A stretch of DNA of 64,000 bases from Vibrio albus (GCF_003144035.1 NZ_QFWT01000001.1:248001-312000), one strand, 5' to 3'; positions 41,535-53,397 are shown, counted from the first letter of the stretch. The notes: generated by a model not told the origin, from the letters alone. Numbers and translations are program-made.

Positions 41535-43811
41535 ATGGCAGAGCAATTTGCTAAAGCTTGGGAAGGTTTTGCTGCAGGTGACTGGCAAAACGAAGTTAAC
41601 GTACGTGACTTTATTCAAAAGAACTACGCACCATATGAAGGTGACGAATCTTTCCTTGTTTCTGAAGGTACTGAGGCTACTAAATCTCTATGGGCTCAGG
41701 TAATGGAAGGCATCAAACAGGAAAACAGCACTCACGCTCCTGTTGACTTCGACACTTCTGTTATCTCTACCATCACTGCTCACGATGCTGGTTACATCAA
41801 TAAAGACCTTGAAACTATCGTTGGTCTCCAAACTGAAGCTCCTCTGAAGCGTGCTATCATCCCTAACGGTGGTATCCGCATGGTTGAGGGTTCTTGTAAA
41901 GTATATGGTCGTGAGCTAGATCCTCAAGTTAAGAAAATCTACACAGAATACCGTAAGACTCACAACCAGGGTGTTTTCGATATCTATACTCCTGACATCA
42001 TGAAATGTCGTAAGTCTGGCGTTCTGACTGGTCTTCCAGATGCATACGGTCGTGGTCGTATCATCGGTGACTACCGTCGTATCGCTCTGTACGGTATCGA
42101 CTTCCTGATGAAAGATAAATTCGCTCAATTCAATTCTCTGCAAGAGAAATTCGAAAACGGCGAAGATCTACAACTGACTATGCAGCTTCGTGAAGAAGTA
42201 GCAGAACAGCACCGTGCACTAGGCCAAATCAAAGAAATGGCTGCTAAGTATGGTTGTGACATCTCTCGTCCAGCTGAAACTGCACAAGAAGCTATCCAAT
42301 GGACTTACTTCGGCTACCTGGCTGCTGTTAAGTCTCAGAACGGCGCAGCAATGTCTCTTGGCCGTACTTCTACTTTCCTTGATATCTTCATCGAGCGTGA
42401 TATCGCGGCAGGTAAACTGACTGAAGAACAAGCTCAGGAAATGATCGACCACTTCGTAATGAAACTACGTATGGTTCGTTTCCTACGTACTCCTGAGTAC
42501 GATGAACTGTTCTCTGGCGACCCAATCTGGGCAACAGAATCTATGGGTGGTATGAGTCTTGACGGACGTACGTTGGTAACTCGTACAAACTTCCGTTTCC
42601 TAAACAGCCTGTACACTATGGGTCCTTCTCCAGAGCCAAACATCACTGTACTTTGGTCTGAAGCACTACCTGAAGGCTTCAAGAAGTTCTGTGCGAAAGT
42701 ATCTATCGATACTTCTTCTATCCAGTACGAAAACGACGACCTGATGCGCCCAGACATGGAATCTGATGACTACGCGATCGCATGTTGTGTATCTCCAATG
42801 GTTGTTGGTAAGCAAATGCAGTTCTTCGGTGCTCGTGCAAACCTGGCTAAAACTATGCTTTACACAATCAACGGTGGTGTTGATGAGAAGCTGAAGATCC
42901 AGGTTGGTCCTAAGATGGACAAGATCACTTCAGAAGTACTGGACTATGATGATCTGATGGACAAAATGGATCACTTCATGGACTGGCTGGCTAAGCAGTA
43001 CGTGACTGCACTGAACTCTATCCACTTCATGCACGACAAGTACAGCTACGAAGCGTCTCTGATGGCTCTGCACGATCTGAACGTTAAGCGTACAATGGCT
43101 TGTGGTATCGCTGGTCTGTCTGTTGCAGCTGACTCACTGTCTGCAATCAAGTACGCAACTGTTAAACCAGTTCGTGACGAAGATGGCATTGCAATCGACT
43201 TCGAAATCGAAGGCGACTATCCTAAGTTCGGTAACAACGACCCACGAGTTGATGACATCGCTTGTGAACTTGTTACTCTGTTCATGAACAAGATTCGTGC
43301 ACTTAAGACTTACCGTGATGCGATCCCAACTCAGTCTATCCTGACTATCACTTCTAACGTGGTATATGGTAAGAAGACTGGTACTACTCCAGATGGCCGT
43401 AAAGCTGGTGCTCCATTTGCTCCAGGTGCTAACCCAATGCACGGTCGTGATGAGAAAGGTGCGGTAGCATCTCTGACTTCAGTAGGTAAACTACCGTTTG
43501 CTGATGCAAAAGATGGTATCTCTTACACCTTCTCTATCGTTCCTAACGCTCTGGGTAAAGACGCAGACGCACAGAAAGCGAACCTTGCTGGTCTGATGGA
43601 TGGTTACTTCCACCATGAAACTGGCATCGAAGGTGGTCAGCACCTGAACGTTAACGTTCTTAACCGCGAAACACTACAAGACGCAGTTAAGCACCCTGAG
43701 AAATACCCTCAGCTGACAATCCGTGTATCTGGTTACGCGGTACGTTTCAACTCTCTGACTCCAGAGCAGCAAGCTGACGTTATCTCTCGTACTTTCACTG
43801 AGTCTATGTAA
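41535..43811 (+). CDS. pflB: Formate C-acetyltransferase (pyruvate formate-lyase)
   Basis: A 758-residue glycyl radical enzyme. The catalytic Cys pair is in [12 protein letters not shown] near residue 417, and the glycyl radical Gly is in [17 protein letters not shown] near the C-terminus. It splits pyruvate to acetyl-CoA and formate in anaerobic growth. Codon use is strongly biased towards highly expressed codons. Its activase PflA is encoded 2.2 kb downstream, beyond a chemoreceptor gene. A long, structured leader precedes ATG 41535. Confidence 0.97.
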   Translation: MAEQFAKAWEGFAAGDWQNEVNVRDFIQKNYAPYEGDESFLVSEGTEATKSLWAQVMEGIKQENSTHAPVDFDTSVISTITAHDAGYINKDLETIVGLQTEAPLKRAIIPNGGIRMVEGSCKVYGRELDPQVKKIYTEYRKTHNQGVFDIYTPDIMKCRKSGVLTGLPDAYGRGRIIGDYRRIALYGIDFLMKDKFAQFNSLQEKFENGEDLQLTMQLREEVAEQHRALGQIKEMAAKYGCDISRPAETAQEAIQWTYFGYLAAVKSQNGAAMSLGRTSTFLDIFIERDIAAGKLTEEQAQEMIDHFVMKLRMVRFLRTPEYDELFSGDPIWATESMGGMSLDGRTLVTRTNFRFLNSLYTMGPSPEPNITVLWSEALPEGFKKFCAKVSIDTSSIQYENDDLMRPDMESDDYAIACCVSPMVVGKQMQFFGARANLAKTMLYTINGGVDEKLKIQVGPKMDKITSEVLDYDDLMDKMDHFMDWLAKQYVTALNSIHFMHDKYSYEASLMALHDLNVKRTMACGIAGLSVAADSLSAIKYATVKPVRDEDGIAIDFEIEGDYPKFGNNDPRVDDIACELVTLFMNKIRALKTYRDAIPTQSILTITSNVVYGKKTGTTPDGRKAGAPFAPGANPMHGRDEKGAVASLTSVGKLPFADAKDGISYTFSIVPNALGKDADAQKANLAGLMDGYFHHETGIEGGQHLNVNVLNRETLQDAVKHPEKYPQLTIRVSGYAVRFNSLTPEQQADVISRTFTESM

Positions 43812-43839
43812 TTAGCACTTAGCTGAAATACTGAATAAA

Positions 43840-43865
43840 AATCCCGCACAAGGCGGGATTTTTTT
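43840..43865. terminator. Bidirectional terminator between pflB and the MCP gene
   Basis: AATCCCGC/GCGGGATT stem with T runs on both strands. Confidence 0.9.
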
Positions 43866-43866
43866 A

Positions 43867-45747
43867 TTACACCGCAAACCGCAAACACTCCTCATTCAGA
43901 CTGGATGAGTGCCTATCCACGGCCTGACTGTGATTCCGCAGTTCTTTATTACTTCTGTCGATACTTTCCATGGAAGAAGAAATATTGCTCATATTCCGGG
44001 CCATAGACTGACTTGTCTGAGCCATCTCCCGGATTGAACTGAAAATAACTTCGGTTTTCTGATTAGCATCTTCCGCTTTTTCAACAATGACAGACAATGC
44101 CTGAATAGCTTCATTACCCCGGGCCTGACTCGCCTGCATGGTTTCTTCCGATTGGCTTAAATATCCAATCACCTTGCCACTTTCGCTCTTCATGGCTTCA
44201 ATCGTGGTCGATATTTCTGAAACGGCATCCACCGTTCTTACTGCCAGATTCCGTACTTCATCTGCAACCACAGCAAACCCTCTTCCCTGCTCTCCTGCCC
44301 GTGCTGCTTCAATCGCGGCATTCAGTGCCAACAGGTTCGTTTGCTCGGCAACGCCATTAATAATATCCATCACTGAGTCGACTTTTAACGACGCTTCTTC
44401 CAGCTTATGCGTATGTCCGGTGGCGTTTACCAGGATCTCACCCATTTCATCCATTGAACTGATCGCAGAAGTAATCACTTTTCCACCTTCTTCAGCCGCT
44501 AGGCTGGAAGAACGGCTGACTTCAGCAACCTGCTCAAGATTTTCTGATACTTGTTTGGTTGTCACATTAACCTGCTCCGTTGCCGAGGCGAGCAGTTGAG
44601 TCTGCTCCACGACTTCGGACTGGCTTTGTACAACGTCATCAATACCCACATTAAGATCCGCTGAATTTCTGGAAAGCGTTTCACTACGCTCCTGAACGCC
44701 TTTAACCAGCGCCCCCAGATTCTTACAGGTTTGGTTAATGGTATTAGCCAAGCGGTTAAATTCATCTTTTGTATTACCAGTCACCAATAAACGCTGTGAC
44801 AGGTCCCCTTCAGACATAGAGCCAAGTACCCGGGAAATCTGGTTAAGTGAGCGGCCTATATTGAGGCTGATAAGCGTGAAAGTGATAATCGTAAATGCGG
44901 CCAGAACAGCACAGGCAACCATAACCGACCAGAATACACTTTTACCTTTTTGCTCCGCCGCACTCTGATATTGCTGGCTGATCCGATTCAAATCTTCAGA
45001 CGTGTGGTTTATGACTTCCAGAGACGCCTGCTGATTGGCAAAAAGCTGCTTCTCGACACGGTTTAGCTCCGCCGACAATGAAACCAGATTTTCAAAGGCA
45101 GACTGATACACGGTCAGTTCTTCCTGATACATATCCAGCATACCGTAAGAATTAGAGATACTGGAGAAACTGCTTAACGCCCGTTCAAAGGTGTTATAAC
45201 TGTCTTCTGAAGGGGAAAGCTGATAATTCTGTACGGCTTTAACCAGAACCTGAAAATCCGAGTTCAGGGTTACCATGCCTGTTTCAGCGATTTTTTCTTC
45301 TATTACCGTTGCGAAACGTTTCAGTTTTCCGTGCGTGCCATCATCGGAGTTCAGTCCCAGTTGCATCTTCATCTCCAGCCACGGAACCATCAACTCGTGA
45401 TATTGATTCACCAGACCGGTTAACTCTTCAGCCTGTACACCCAGACCGACACCTGACAAGTAACCGGTCTGCCCCTCAACTCTGCTCTTGATATTTTCTG
45501 CCGTAGTCAGAACATCACCCGCATTTTCAGAGGACAACTCTGCTAATGTGCTGGCTAACTGTAGCAGTTCAACCTGAATCTGCTCTGAGGCAAATGCCTC
45601 ATTCGCGATATCCGTACTTTTTGTATATTGTTCTCCCATTTTCTCCAGGCTATCAGACGTGTACCCAGCTAAGCCGATAAATCCGGTACAAAGCAAGAAG
45701 AGAAAAATGAGTATCTTATGTTTCTGTGAAATTTTTAACGCATCCAT
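43867..45747 (-). CDS. Methyl-accepting chemotaxis protein
   Basis: A 626-residue chemoreceptor. A first membrane helix lies at about 12-30, a periplasmic helical sensor region of about 240 residues follows (4-helix-bundle type, not Cache), the second membrane helix is at about 272-296, then HAMP and the MCP signalling domain with the hairpin tip [20 protein letters not shown]. No C-terminal NWETF-like CheR tether is seen. The ligand is unknown. The gene sits between pflB and pflA on the opposite strand. Confidence 0.9.
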   Translation of the reverse strand: MDALKISQKHKILIFLFLLCTGFIGLAGYTSDSLEKMGEQYTKSTDIANEAFASEQIQVELLQLASTLAELSSENAGDVLTTAENIKSRVEGQTGYLSGVGLGVQAEELTGLVNQYHELMVPWLEMKMQLGLNSDDGTHGKLKRFATVIEEKIAETGMVTLNSDFQVLVKAVQNYQLSPSEDSYNTFERALSSFSSISNSYGMLDMYQEELTVYQSAFENLVSLSAELNRVEKQLFANQQASLEVINHTSEDLNRISQQYQSAAEQKGKSVFWSVMVACAVLAAFTIITFTLISLNIGRSLNQISRVLGSMSEGDLSQRLLVTGNTKDEFNRLANTINQTCKNLGALVKGVQERSETLSRNSADLNVGIDDVVQSQSEVVEQTQLLASATEQVNVTTKQVSENLEQVAEVSRSSSLAAEEGGKVITSAISSMDEMGEILVNATGHTHKLEEASLKVDSVMDIINGVAEQTNLLALNAAIEAARAGEQGRGFAVVADEVRNLAVRTVDAVSEISTTIEAMKSESGKVIGYLSQSEETMQASQARGNEAIQALSVIVEKAEDANQKTEVIFSSIREMAQTSQSMARNMSNISSSMESIDRSNKELRNHSQAVDRHSSSLNEECLRFAV

Positions 45748-45990
45748 GTGGTGTCCTTAGCTTTACTTCAGCAATACAAGGAAGCACATCTGACGTTTTT
45801 ACTGTCATTTTAAAAATCAAATGTGCTCACTCTCTTCTTTATCACATGGGGAAATTTCGTGGTAGAACCAGTTTTAGACAATTTACGTAGCCAGCAAGCT
45901 AAAAAAACGGCTATCTGGATCCATAGATAACTAGGTTACTGATGTCATTTGTAATAAAATGAAGGCAAAGAATTCTTATGAGATGAGCAC

Positions 45991-46731
45991 ATGTCAACAA
46001 TTGGACGAATCCATTCCTATGAATCATGCGGTACGGTAGATGGCCCCGGTATCCGTTTTATCATTTTCCTTCAGGGTTGCCTGATGCGGTGTATGTACTG
46101 CCATAACCGTGATACGTGGGACCTTCATGATGGAAAAGAAGTAACAGTGGAAGAGATTATCAATGAAGCTAAGTCCTATAAACACTTTATGAAAGCTTCC
46201 GGTGGCGGTGTGACGTGTTCCGGAGGTGAAGCAATGCTTCAGCCTGAATTTGTTCGGGATTTCTTCCGTGCCGCAAAAGCAGAGGGTATGCATACCTGTC
46301 TGGATACGAATGGCTATATCCGCAAACACACAGACGTTATTGATGAAGTGTTGGAAGTGACCGATCTGGTTATGCTTGATCTTAAGCATATGCGGGATGA
46401 AGTCCACAAAGACTTTATTGGTGTGTCCAATACACGGACGCTTGATTTTGCCCGTTATCTTCAGAAAATTGGCCAAACCACCTGGATTCGGTATGTTGTG
46501 GTTCCTGGCTATACCGACAGTGAAGAAGATGCTCACCTTCTTGGGCAATTCATTAAAGATATGGATAACATAGAAAAAGTCGAGCTGCTTCCTTACCATA
46601 AGCTTGGAGCACACAAATGGGAAGCAATGGGGTATGACTACCCGCTAGAAGGTGTAGAACCACCAAGTAAAGACACCATGGAAAAAATAGTTGCGGTACT
46701 TAAGCAATATCACAACAACGTAAAATACTAA
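45991..46731 (+). CDS. pflA: Pyruvate formate-lyase 1-activating enzyme
   Basis: A 246-residue radical SAM enzyme. The cluster motif is [14 protein letters not shown] (CxxxCxxC) at about residues 30-43, followed by [15 protein letters not shown]. It uses SAM and a 4Fe-4S cluster to install the glycyl radical on PflB. It is divergent from the MCP gene and 42 bases before yfbU. Confidence 0.96.
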   Translation: MSTIGRIHSYESCGTVDGPGIRFIIFLQGCLMRCMYCHNRDTWDLHDGKEVTVEEIINEAKSYKHFMKASGGGVTCSGGEAMLQPEFVRDFFRAAKAEGMHTCLDTNGYIRKHTDVIDEVLEVTDLVMLDLKHMRDEVHKDFIGVSNTRTLDFARYLQKIGQTTWIRYVVVPGYTDSEEDAHLLGQFIKDMDNIEKVELLPYHKLGAHKWEAMGYDYPLEGVEPPSKDTMEKIVAVLKQYHNNVKY

Positions 46732-46773
46732 CAGAAAAAAACCGAAACGAATTAAAACAAAGAGGCCTAAAAT

Positions 46774-47274
46774 ATGGAAATGACTAATGCTCAACGCCTT
46801 ATTCTTTCTAATCAGTACTACCTAATGTCGCAGCTCGATCCGACCAATTCAGAGAAATATAAACGTCTTCAGACTATTGTTGAGCGTGGCTATGGATTAC
46901 AAATGGGTGAGTTGAACAAAGAATTTGGCTGTCTGCCTGCCGAAGAATGCCAGGAAATCATCGATATTATGGAAATGTATCATGCGATGCAGGAATCTAA
47001 TAAGATGCTGGACAGTGAAGAGCAAGCGAAAGTGGATCAACGCCGTTTACAGTTTTTAGGGTTTGATATGGTGAAAGAAGCGCAACAAGTATGCTATGTT
47101 CGCTTTTTAGTAGACTCAGAAGGTATGTATCCACAGTTTGATAAAAACGAGCATAATTTTAATGCTCAGGTTCCAATGCTGGACAAGTACCGCCGCATGC
47201 TCGCGACCTGGAAAGACTGCCCTCGTCAGTATCACCTTTCTGCAACCGAACTGACTCAAATTTTCAACGCATAA
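46774..47274 (+). CDS. yfbU: YfbU family protein
   Basis: A 166-residue helical protein close to E. coli YfbU ([44 protein letters not shown]). Its function is not firmly known; overexpression of the E. coli protein has been linked to cell death. AGAGG lies eight bases before ATG 46774. It follows pflA by 42 bases and may share its transcript. A terminator follows. Confidence 0.9.
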   Translation: MEMTNAQRLILSNQYYLMSQLDPTNSEKYKRLQTIVERGYGLQMGELNKEFGCLPAEECQEIIDIMEMYHAMQESNKMLDSEEQAKVDQRRLQFLGFDMVKEAQQVCYVRFLVDSEGMYPQFDKNEHNFNAQVPMLDKYRRMLATWKDCPRQYHLSATELTQIFNA

Positions 47275-47304
47275 ACACTCTTTCATTATTCTATGAAAGC
47301 AAAG

Positions 47305-47330
47305 GGCTGGTGATTAAGACCAGCCTTTTA
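47305..47330 (+). terminator. Terminator after yfbU
   Basis: GGCTGGT (47305-47311) pairs with ACCAGCC (47319-47325), followed by TTTTA. Confidence 0.85.
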
Positions 47331-47341
47331 TCAAAGAATAC

Positions 47342-48124
47342 TCAGAACATATAAATTAAGCTAATCACCCCAGTGGTGAAAGCAGTCTTCTCTAGGATAG
47401 GACTCTCTTCAACACTTCCTTGTAAATTGATATATGTCATCGTGACGTTCACTACCAGATCTTCAGTAAGACCATAGAAAGCAGAAAGACTGGCAAAATA
47501 TTCGCCCTCTCCATCTGGAGTAAACTGGCTGATAGCACCAGCGGTCTTCGTTGACTCCGCCGCGGATACGCCATACATATGTTGATTATAATCTTCACTA
47601 TAATAGGTATACCCTATTGATGGTGTAATACCCCACCGGTCAACATTAAATGGATAGCTCCATGTAAGCCCTCCAAGCCAGCCATTATGTTCACCAGCAA
47701 TATCAGCCGCCCCCGTTAACTTTAACGTACCCAATACGGACTGATACTGATAGCTCATCCCTCCCAAAACAGTCCCTTCACGCTCATCCAGCTTTTTAAC
47801 ATCCAAGTTGTCAGAATCATCCGGGTCAAAGGATTTAGTATCGTATCCTAAATGAAAAATAAGATTATGCGATGCTTGTTTTGAATTAAGAGCATAACCC
47901 ACTTCTAAACCTTGCCAGTAGAAATGCTCCCCTTCATAGCCTCCTATAGGAAACATCATGGTTGTCGATGACGTATCTTTAAATATGGAGGGTATATAAG
48001 CCCCACCGATTCCTAATGACCACTCGGAGGTCTGTTCTGAGGCCTGTTCTGCATAAGCCGGTATACACGAAAACAATACCAATCCAGTTACAAGCCTCTT
48101 TACAATTTTCCCTTTATTTCCCAT
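47342..48124 (-). CDS. MipA/OmpV family outer membrane protein
   Basis: A 260-residue protein with a signal peptide (about 1-25, ending AYA) and an alternating pattern of membrane beta strands ending in the aromatic C-terminus SLIYMF typical of outer membrane barrels. WSLGIGGAYIPSIF, FHLGYDTKSFDPDDSD and a paired TYYSEDYNQHMYGV segment match the MipA/OmpV family. Family members are scaffolds for murein enzymes or major outer membrane proteins; the specific role here is unknown. It is a single gene. Confidence 0.85.
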   Translation of the reverse strand: MGNKGKIVKRLVTGLVLFSCIPAYAEQASEQTSEWSLGIGGAYIPSIFKDTSSTTMMFPIGGYEGEHFYWQGLEVGYALNSKQASHNLIFHLGYDTKSFDPDDSDNLDVKKLDEREGTVLGGMSYQYQSVLGTLKLTGAADIAGEHNGWLGGLTWSYPFNVDRWGITPSIGYTYYSEDYNQHMYGVSAAESTKTAGAISQFTPDGEGEYFASLSAFYGLTEDLVVNVTMTYINLQGSVEESPILEKTAFTTGVISLIYMF

Positions 48125-48484
48125 AAGATAACCCTAAAAAACAACAAAATAGTCATTATTTTATGCGTTAGGATTTTCTGTTCAAGTTAAGATTTCTTAA
48201 TGTTTCTGTCTAATTATTGAGAATACTTTTCATCTATGCCCTGCACATTATCGCCAGAGCATCCGTTTGTTAGCCTATACCCCACAAGCGCCAGACATCA
48301 CTTTTTCTATCAACACCCCATTGGAATCAGCACATTAAACATCACTTCAAACTCACCCATTCGAAAGTACTGAATAAAATAAATACATAATTGTTAAGCA
48401 AAAAGTCAAAACTGGGTCTAGTCTTGAATATATACATAGGAGATAACTGCGTATTTAGTTTGAGGGTTTAAAGGGGCATTCACT
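48125..48484. other. Intergenic region between the MipA gene and prkA
   Basis: About 360 bases with divergent promoters. No frame, RNA gene or clear sigma-54 (-24/-12) promoter was found by eye; prkA operons in other bacteria are under stress or nitrogen control, so the leader deserves mapping. Confidence 0.45.
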
Positions 48485-50419
48485 ATGAGTATTTTTGACC
48501 ATTATCAGGCGCGCTATGAAGCGGCCAAAGACGAAGAGCTTTCGATTCAGGATTTTTTAACACTTTGTCAGAAAGATAAAAGTGCCTACGCTAATGCTGC
48601 AGAAAGGCTGCTTCTTGCTATTGGCGAGCCAGAGATTATAGATACGGCACAAGATCCACGTCTCAGCCGTATATTTTCTAATCGGGTGATTTCACGTTAC
48701 AAAACATTTGAAGATTTTTACGGCATGGAAGATGCGATAGAACAGATCGTTTCTTATCTGAAACATGCGGCTCAGGGGTTGGAAGAGCGTAAACAGATTC
48801 TCTACCTATTAGGTCCTGTAGGCGGTGGTAAGTCCTCGCTGGCAGAAAAGCTGAAAAGTCTGATGGAAAAAATGCCGATCTACGTACTTTCGGCTAATGG
48901 CGAACGGAGTCCGGTTAATGACCATCCGTTCTGTCTGTTTGATGTCAATGAAGACGGTGACTTGTTACAGTCCGAGTATGGTATTGCCAAACGTTACCTA
49001 CGCTCAATAATGTCTCCGTGGGCAGCAAAGCGCCTGCATGACTTTGGCGGTGACATTTCTAAGTTCAAAGTCGTTAAAGTCCGCCCTTCTATTCTTGATC
49101 AGATTGCGGTGGCCAAAACAGAACCGGGAGATGAAAACAATCAGGACATTTCCGCACTGGTGGGTAAAGTGGACATCCGTCAACTGGAACACTACGCACA
49201 AGATGACCCGGATGCCTACAGCTATTCCGGTGCGTTATGTAAAGCCAACCAGGGCCTGATGGAATTTGTGGAAATGTTTAAGGCACCAATTAAAGTGCTT
49301 CACCCACTGCTGACTGCCACTCAGGAAGGTAATTATAATGGTACGGAAGGACTCTCAGCCCTGCCATTTGAAGGCATGATCCTGGCGCACTCCAACGAAT
49401 CCGAATGGCAGACATTCCGTAATAACAAGAACAATGAAGCGTTCTTAGACAGGGTATATATCGTTAAAGTCCCATACTGTCTGCGGGTATCTGAAGAAGT
49501 CAAAATCTATCAGAAATTGCTGGATCACAGTGAGCTTGCGAAAGCACCTTGTTCACCAAGTACTTTGGACATACTTGCTCAATTCAGTATTCTCTCCAGA
49601 CTGAAAGAGCCTGAAAACTCCTCTATTTTCTCAAAAATGCGGGTTTACGATGGGGAAACTCTGAAAGATACCGATCCGAAAGCCAAAAGCTATCAGGAAT
49701 ATCGCGATTTTGCCGGTGTAGATGAAGGCATGTCCGGCCTATCTACCCGTTTTGCCTTTAAGATCCTGTCCAGGGTATTTAACTTCGATCAGGCAGAAGT
49801 CGCTGCTAACCCAGTCCACCTGTTCTATGTCATAGAACAACAGGTAGAACGGGAGCAGTTCCCTCAGGAAACGGCTGAGCGATATCTCGAGTTTCTGAAG
49901 GGCTATCTGGTACCGAAATATGTGGAATTTATTGGTAAAGAAATCCAGACAGCATACCTCGAGTCGTATTCAGAATATGGTCAGAATATCTTTGACCGCT
50001 ATGTCACTTACGCTGACTTCTGGATTCAGGATCAGGAGTACCGGGATCCGGAAACCGGGCAACTATTTGACCGAGCCGCTCTGAATAACGAGCTAGAAAA
50101 AATTGAAAAGACCGCCGGCATCGGTAACCCGAAAGATTTCCGTAATGAAATCGTTAACTTTGTGCTACGAGCCAGAGCGAAGAATGAAGGGAAAAACCCG
50201 GTATGGACCAGTTATGAAAAACTGCGCACTGTTATCGAGAAGAAAATGTTCTCGAATACAGAAGAATTGCTTCCGGTTATTTCATTTAATGCAAAAACAT
50301 CGACCGATGATCAGAAAAAACACGACGATTTTGTCGCTCGTATGATGGAAAAAGGCTATACCAAGAAACAAGTTCGTTTACTGTCTGAATGGTATTTACG
50401 CGTACGTAAATCCTCATAA
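48485..50419 (+). CDS. prkA: PrkA family serine protein kinase (YeaG)
   Basis: A 644-residue PrkA/YeaG protein. The AAA-like ATPase part holds Walker A GPVGGGKSS near residue 119; the C-terminal PrkA domain follows (VHLFYVIEQQVEREQFPQ, KGYTKKQVRLLSEWYL). E. coli YeaG works with YeaH in adaptation to nitrogen starvation. First gene of a three-gene unit with yeaH (140 bases later) and spoVR (nine bases after yeaH), a set kept together in many bacteria. Confidence 0.93.
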   Translation: MSIFDHYQARYEAAKDEELSIQDFLTLCQKDKSAYANAAERLLLAIGEPEIIDTAQDPRLSRIFSNRVISRYKTFEDFYGMEDAIEQIVSYLKHAAQGLEERKQILYLLGPVGGGKSSLAEKLKSLMEKMPIYVLSANGERSPVNDHPFCLFDVNEDGDLLQSEYGIAKRYLRSIMSPWAAKRLHDFGGDISKFKVVKVRPSILDQIAVAKTEPGDENNQDISALVGKVDIRQLEHYAQDDPDAYSYSGALCKANQGLMEFVEMFKAPIKVLHPLLTATQEGNYNGTEGLSALPFEGMILAHSNESEWQTFRNNKNNEAFLDRVYIVKVPYCLRVSEEVKIYQKLLDHSELAKAPCSPSTLDILAQFSILSRLKEPENSSIFSKMRVYDGETLKDTDPKAKSYQEYRDFAGVDEGMSGLSTRFAFKILSRVFNFDQAEVAANPVHLFYVIEQQVEREQFPQETAERYLEFLKGYLVPKYVEFIGKEIQTAYLESYSEYGQNIFDRYVTYADFWIQDQEYRDPETGQLFDRAALNNELEKIEKTAGIGNPKDFRNEIVNFVLRARAKNEGKNPVWTSYEKLRTVIEKKMFSNTEELLPVISFNAKTSTDDQKKHDDFVARMMEKGYTKKQVRLLSEWYLRVRKSS

Positions 50420-50559
50420 CGCAGTGCCTGAACTATGAGCAGGTGACAAGCTGGCAGGTTATACCTTGTAACCCGCCAGCTTCTGCCTCCCATTTATACC
50501 CGGGATAATTGGAGTGATTGCTGCAAATAACACGGGTTGGTGCTGATAAGGAGTTACTC

Positions 50560-51834
50560 ATGGCCCAATTCATAGACAGAAGGCTGAACAGTAAAAATAA
50601 AAGCATGGTTAATCGCCAGCGCTTTTTACGTCGCTATAAAGATCAGATCAAAGAATCTGTGGCCGATGCTATTAACCGCCGCTCAATAACCGATACAGAA
50701 ACCGGCGAAGATGTATCCATCCCGCATCGTGATATCAAAGAACCTGTTTTCCACCATGGGCAAGGTGGTGTCCGGGAACGGGTACACCCCGGTAATGACC
50801 AGTTTATTCCGGGAGACAAAATTGAACGCCCGCCAGGCGGACAAGGTTCCGGTCAGGGCAGCGGTGAAGGTGATGCCAGTCCGGACGGTGAAGGACAGGA
50901 CGAATTTGTCTTCCAGATCTCCAAAGATGAGTATCTGGATATTCTGTTTGAAGACCTTGAACTTCCCAACCTTGAGCAGAACCAAAATGCCAAAATTGTG
51001 GAATGGAAAAAAACCCGCTCCGGATACCAGACTGCAGGTATCCCGTCTAATATTGCGATTATTCGCTCACTTCAGCAATCGCTAGCCAGAAGAACAGCAA
51101 TGACTTCTGGGAAAAAACGACTTCTGGAAGAGCTGGAGCAAGAACTGGAACAGATTCGAAGTGCTGAACCAGCTCAGCCTATTGAGGAAAAACGAATTAA
51201 GCAGGAAATAGAAGAGCTCAGACAAAAAATTGCGTCTGTTCCTTTTATTGATAGCTTTGATCTTCGCTTCAAGAATTATGAGAATAAACCGGTACCTTCC
51301 AGTCAGGCCGTCATGTTCTGTCTCATGGATGTCTCGGGTTCCATGGATCAGGCCACAAAAGATATCGCTAAACGCTTCTATGTATTGCTGTATATGTTCC
51401 TGAACCGCACTTATGAAAATGTTGAAGTGGTCTTTATCCGTCACCACACTCAGGCAAAAGAAGTGGATGAACATGAGTTCTTCTATTCTCAGGAAACCGG
51501 GGGCACCATTGTGTCCAGTGCATTAAAGCTGATGAAGAAGATCGTTGAAAAACGATATCCGACGAACGAATGGAATATCTACGCGGCACAAGCCTCTGAT
51601 GGTGATAACTGGGCGGATGATTCACCGAAGTGTAAGGAGTTGCTGGAGACAAGTTTGCTGCCAGCCTGTCAGTACTATGCTTATATTGAAATTACCCGGC
51701 GTTCACATCAGACACTATGGCATGAGTATGAAAAACTTCAACAGACCAACAACCATTTCGCAATGAAGAACATCCGTAGTGTAGATGATATCTACCCTGT
51801 ATTCAGAGAGCTGTTTCAGAAAGAAACCGCTTAG
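50560..51834 (+). CDS. yeaH: YeaH/YhbH family protein (UPF0229)
   Basis: A 424-residue protein with a Gly-rich region ([21 protein letters not shown]) at about 90-110, a coiled-coil stretch (about 175-215) and a C-terminal von Willebrand A-like domain whose MIDAS-like motif is DVSGSM. ATG 50560 is chosen because AAGGAG lies six bases upstream and the start [10 protein letters not shown] is conserved; the frame is open to 50518. It is thought to act with PrkA and SpoVR. Confidence 0.92.
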   Translation: MAQFIDRRLNSKNKSMVNRQRFLRRYKDQIKESVADAINRRSITDTETGEDVSIPHRDIKEPVFHHGQGGVRERVHPGNDQFIPGDKIERPPGGQGSGQGSGEGDASPDGEGQDEFVFQISKDEYLDILFEDLELPNLEQNQNAKIVEWKKTRSGYQTAGIPSNIAIIRSLQQSLARRTAMTSGKKRLLEELEQELEQIRSAEPAQPIEEKRIKQEIEELRQKIASVPFIDSFDLRFKNYENKPVPSSQAVMFCLMDVSGSMDQATKDIAKRFYVLLYMFLNRTYENVEVVFIRHHTQAKEVDEHEFFYSQETGGTIVSSALKLMKKIVEKRYPTNEWNIYAAQASDGDNWADDSPKCKELLETSLLPACQYYAYIEITRRSHQTLWHEYEKLQQTNNHFAMKNIRSVDDIYPVFRELFQKETA

Positions 51835-51843
51835 GGGGGCGCT

Positions 51844-53388
51844 ATGACAACAAAGGATAATGTAAAGAAACCAACGAAGCCGACACGCAAACGTCACCCT
51901 CTGCCTGATGGGCCGGACTGGACGTTTTCGTTACTGGAAGATTACCATAAAGAGATAAAACGTGTTGCAGAACACTACCGGCTCGATACTTACCCAAATC
52001 AGATCGAGGTGATCACTTCAGAACAAATGATGGATGCCTATTCCAGTATTGGTATGCCTATCAACTATCATCATTGGTCATTCGGTAAAAAATTCATCCA
52101 GACAGAGCAGAACTACAAACATGGGCAAATGGGGCTTGCCTACGAAATTGTCATTAACTCCGACCCCTGTATTTCTTACCTGATGGAGGAAAACACGGTG
52201 ACCATGCAGGCACTTGTGATGGCTCACGCCTGTTATGGACACAACTCTTTTTTCAAAGGTAACTACCTGTTCCGGGCCTGGACAGATGCCAGCTCCATCA
52301 TTGACTACCTGCTGTTCGCCAGGAAATACATTTCCGAGTGTGAAGAGAAATATGGCGAAGAAGAGGTAGAACAAATACTGGACTCATGCCACGCCCTGAT
52401 GAATTTTGGTGTTGACCGTTATAAGCGTCCGGAGAAAATCTCTATCGCAGAAGAAAAAGCCCGTCAGGAAGAACGGGAAACCTACCTTCAGTCCCAGGTA
52501 AACGACCTGTGGCGTACGGTACCGAAGTCAAAACAGAAGGAGGAAGGTGAACAACCACGTTTTCCATCGGAGCCACAGGAAAATATCCTGTACTTTATCG
52601 AAAAACATGCCCCTCTCCTGGAGCCCTGGCAACGGGAAATTGTGCGGATTATCCGTAAAATCAGCCAGTATTTTTATCCCCAGAAACAAACACAAGTGAT
52701 GAACGAAGGATGGGCCACTTTCTGGCATTACACCATTCTGAACCATCTTTATGATGAAGGACTGGTTACCGATAAGCTGATGCTGGAATTCCTTCACAGC
52801 CATACCAATGTGGTCGCTCAGCCTCCATACAATAGCCCATACTTTAACGGCATTAACCCGTATGCATTAGGGTTTGCCATGTTTCAGGATATTCGCCGTA
52901 TCTGTGAAGAACCGACCGATGAGGACAAGGAATGGTTCCCGGATCTTGCCGGTACAGACTGGCTAGAGGCAGTGCATTTCGCTATGCAAAACTTCAAGGA
53001 TGAAAGCTTTATCAGTCAGTATTTGTCCCCTAAACTGATGCGCGACTTTAAATTTTTCTCAATCCTTGATGATGACCGGAGAAACTACATTGAAGTCAGT
53101 GCGATTCACAATGAATCCGGTTACCGGACCGTTCGTGAAAAACTGGCCTCACAGTATAATCTCAGTACGCTTGAACCCAATATTCAGGTCTGGAATGTGG
53201 AAGTGCGCGGAGACCGTTCGATCACTCTGCTATATAAGCCTCATGACCGCATTCCGCTTGCGAAAGGCTATGATGAGGTTCTGAAACACCTTTACCGGCT
53301 GTGGGGGTTTGATGTTATTTTGGAGGAGTTAACCGACTCAGGGCGAAAAACCCGCCTCGGTACATGTCCACCAAAAGAAGAAGACTAA
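51844..53388 (+). CDS. SpoVR family protein (YcgB)
   Basis: A 514-residue SpoVR/YcgB protein. Family segments include PDWTFSLLEDYHKEI near the N-terminus, HACYGHNSFFKGNY (conserved His residues), MNEGWATFWHYTILNHLYD and YNSPYFNGINPYALGF. The name comes from a Bacillus spore cortex gene, but in proteobacteria it is linked with PrkA and YeaH; the biochemical activity is unknown. The conserved His and Glu in MNEGWATFWH look like a metal or catalytic site. Nine bases after yeaH. Confidence 0.92.
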   Translation: MTTKDNVKKPTKPTRKRHPLPDGPDWTFSLLEDYHKEIKRVAEHYRLDTYPNQIEVITSEQMMDAYSSIGMPINYHHWSFGKKFIQTEQNYKHGQMGLAYEIVINSDPCISYLMEENTVTMQALVMAHACYGHNSFFKGNYLFRAWTDASSIIDYLLFARKYISECEEKYGEEEVEQILDSCHALMNFGVDRYKRPEKISIAEEKARQEERETYLQSQVNDLWRTVPKSKQKEEGEQPRFPSEPQENILYFIEKHAPLLEPWQREIVRIIRKISQYFYPQKQTQVMNEGWATFWHYTILNHLYDEGLVTDKLMLEFLHSHTNVVAQPPYNSPYFNGINPYALGFAMFQDIRRICEEPTDEDKEWFPDLAGTDWLEAVHFAMQNFKDESFISQYLSPKLMRDFKFFSILDDDRRNYIEVSAIHNESGYRTVREKLASQYNLSTLEPNIQVWNVEVRGDRSITLLYKPHDRIPLAKGYDEVLKHLYRLWGFDVILEELTDSGRKTRLGTCPPKEED

Positions 53389-53397
53389 CATTTCCGC

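Noticed and set aside
45900..45945. A partial palindrome (ATCTGGATCCATAGAT region) between the MCP gene and pflA
   Set aside because: Short and imperfect, with no T run and no match to a known operator.
46024..46614. A 196-codon minus-strand frame opposite pflA
   Set aside because: Antisense shadow; the plus strand clearly encodes the radical SAM activase.
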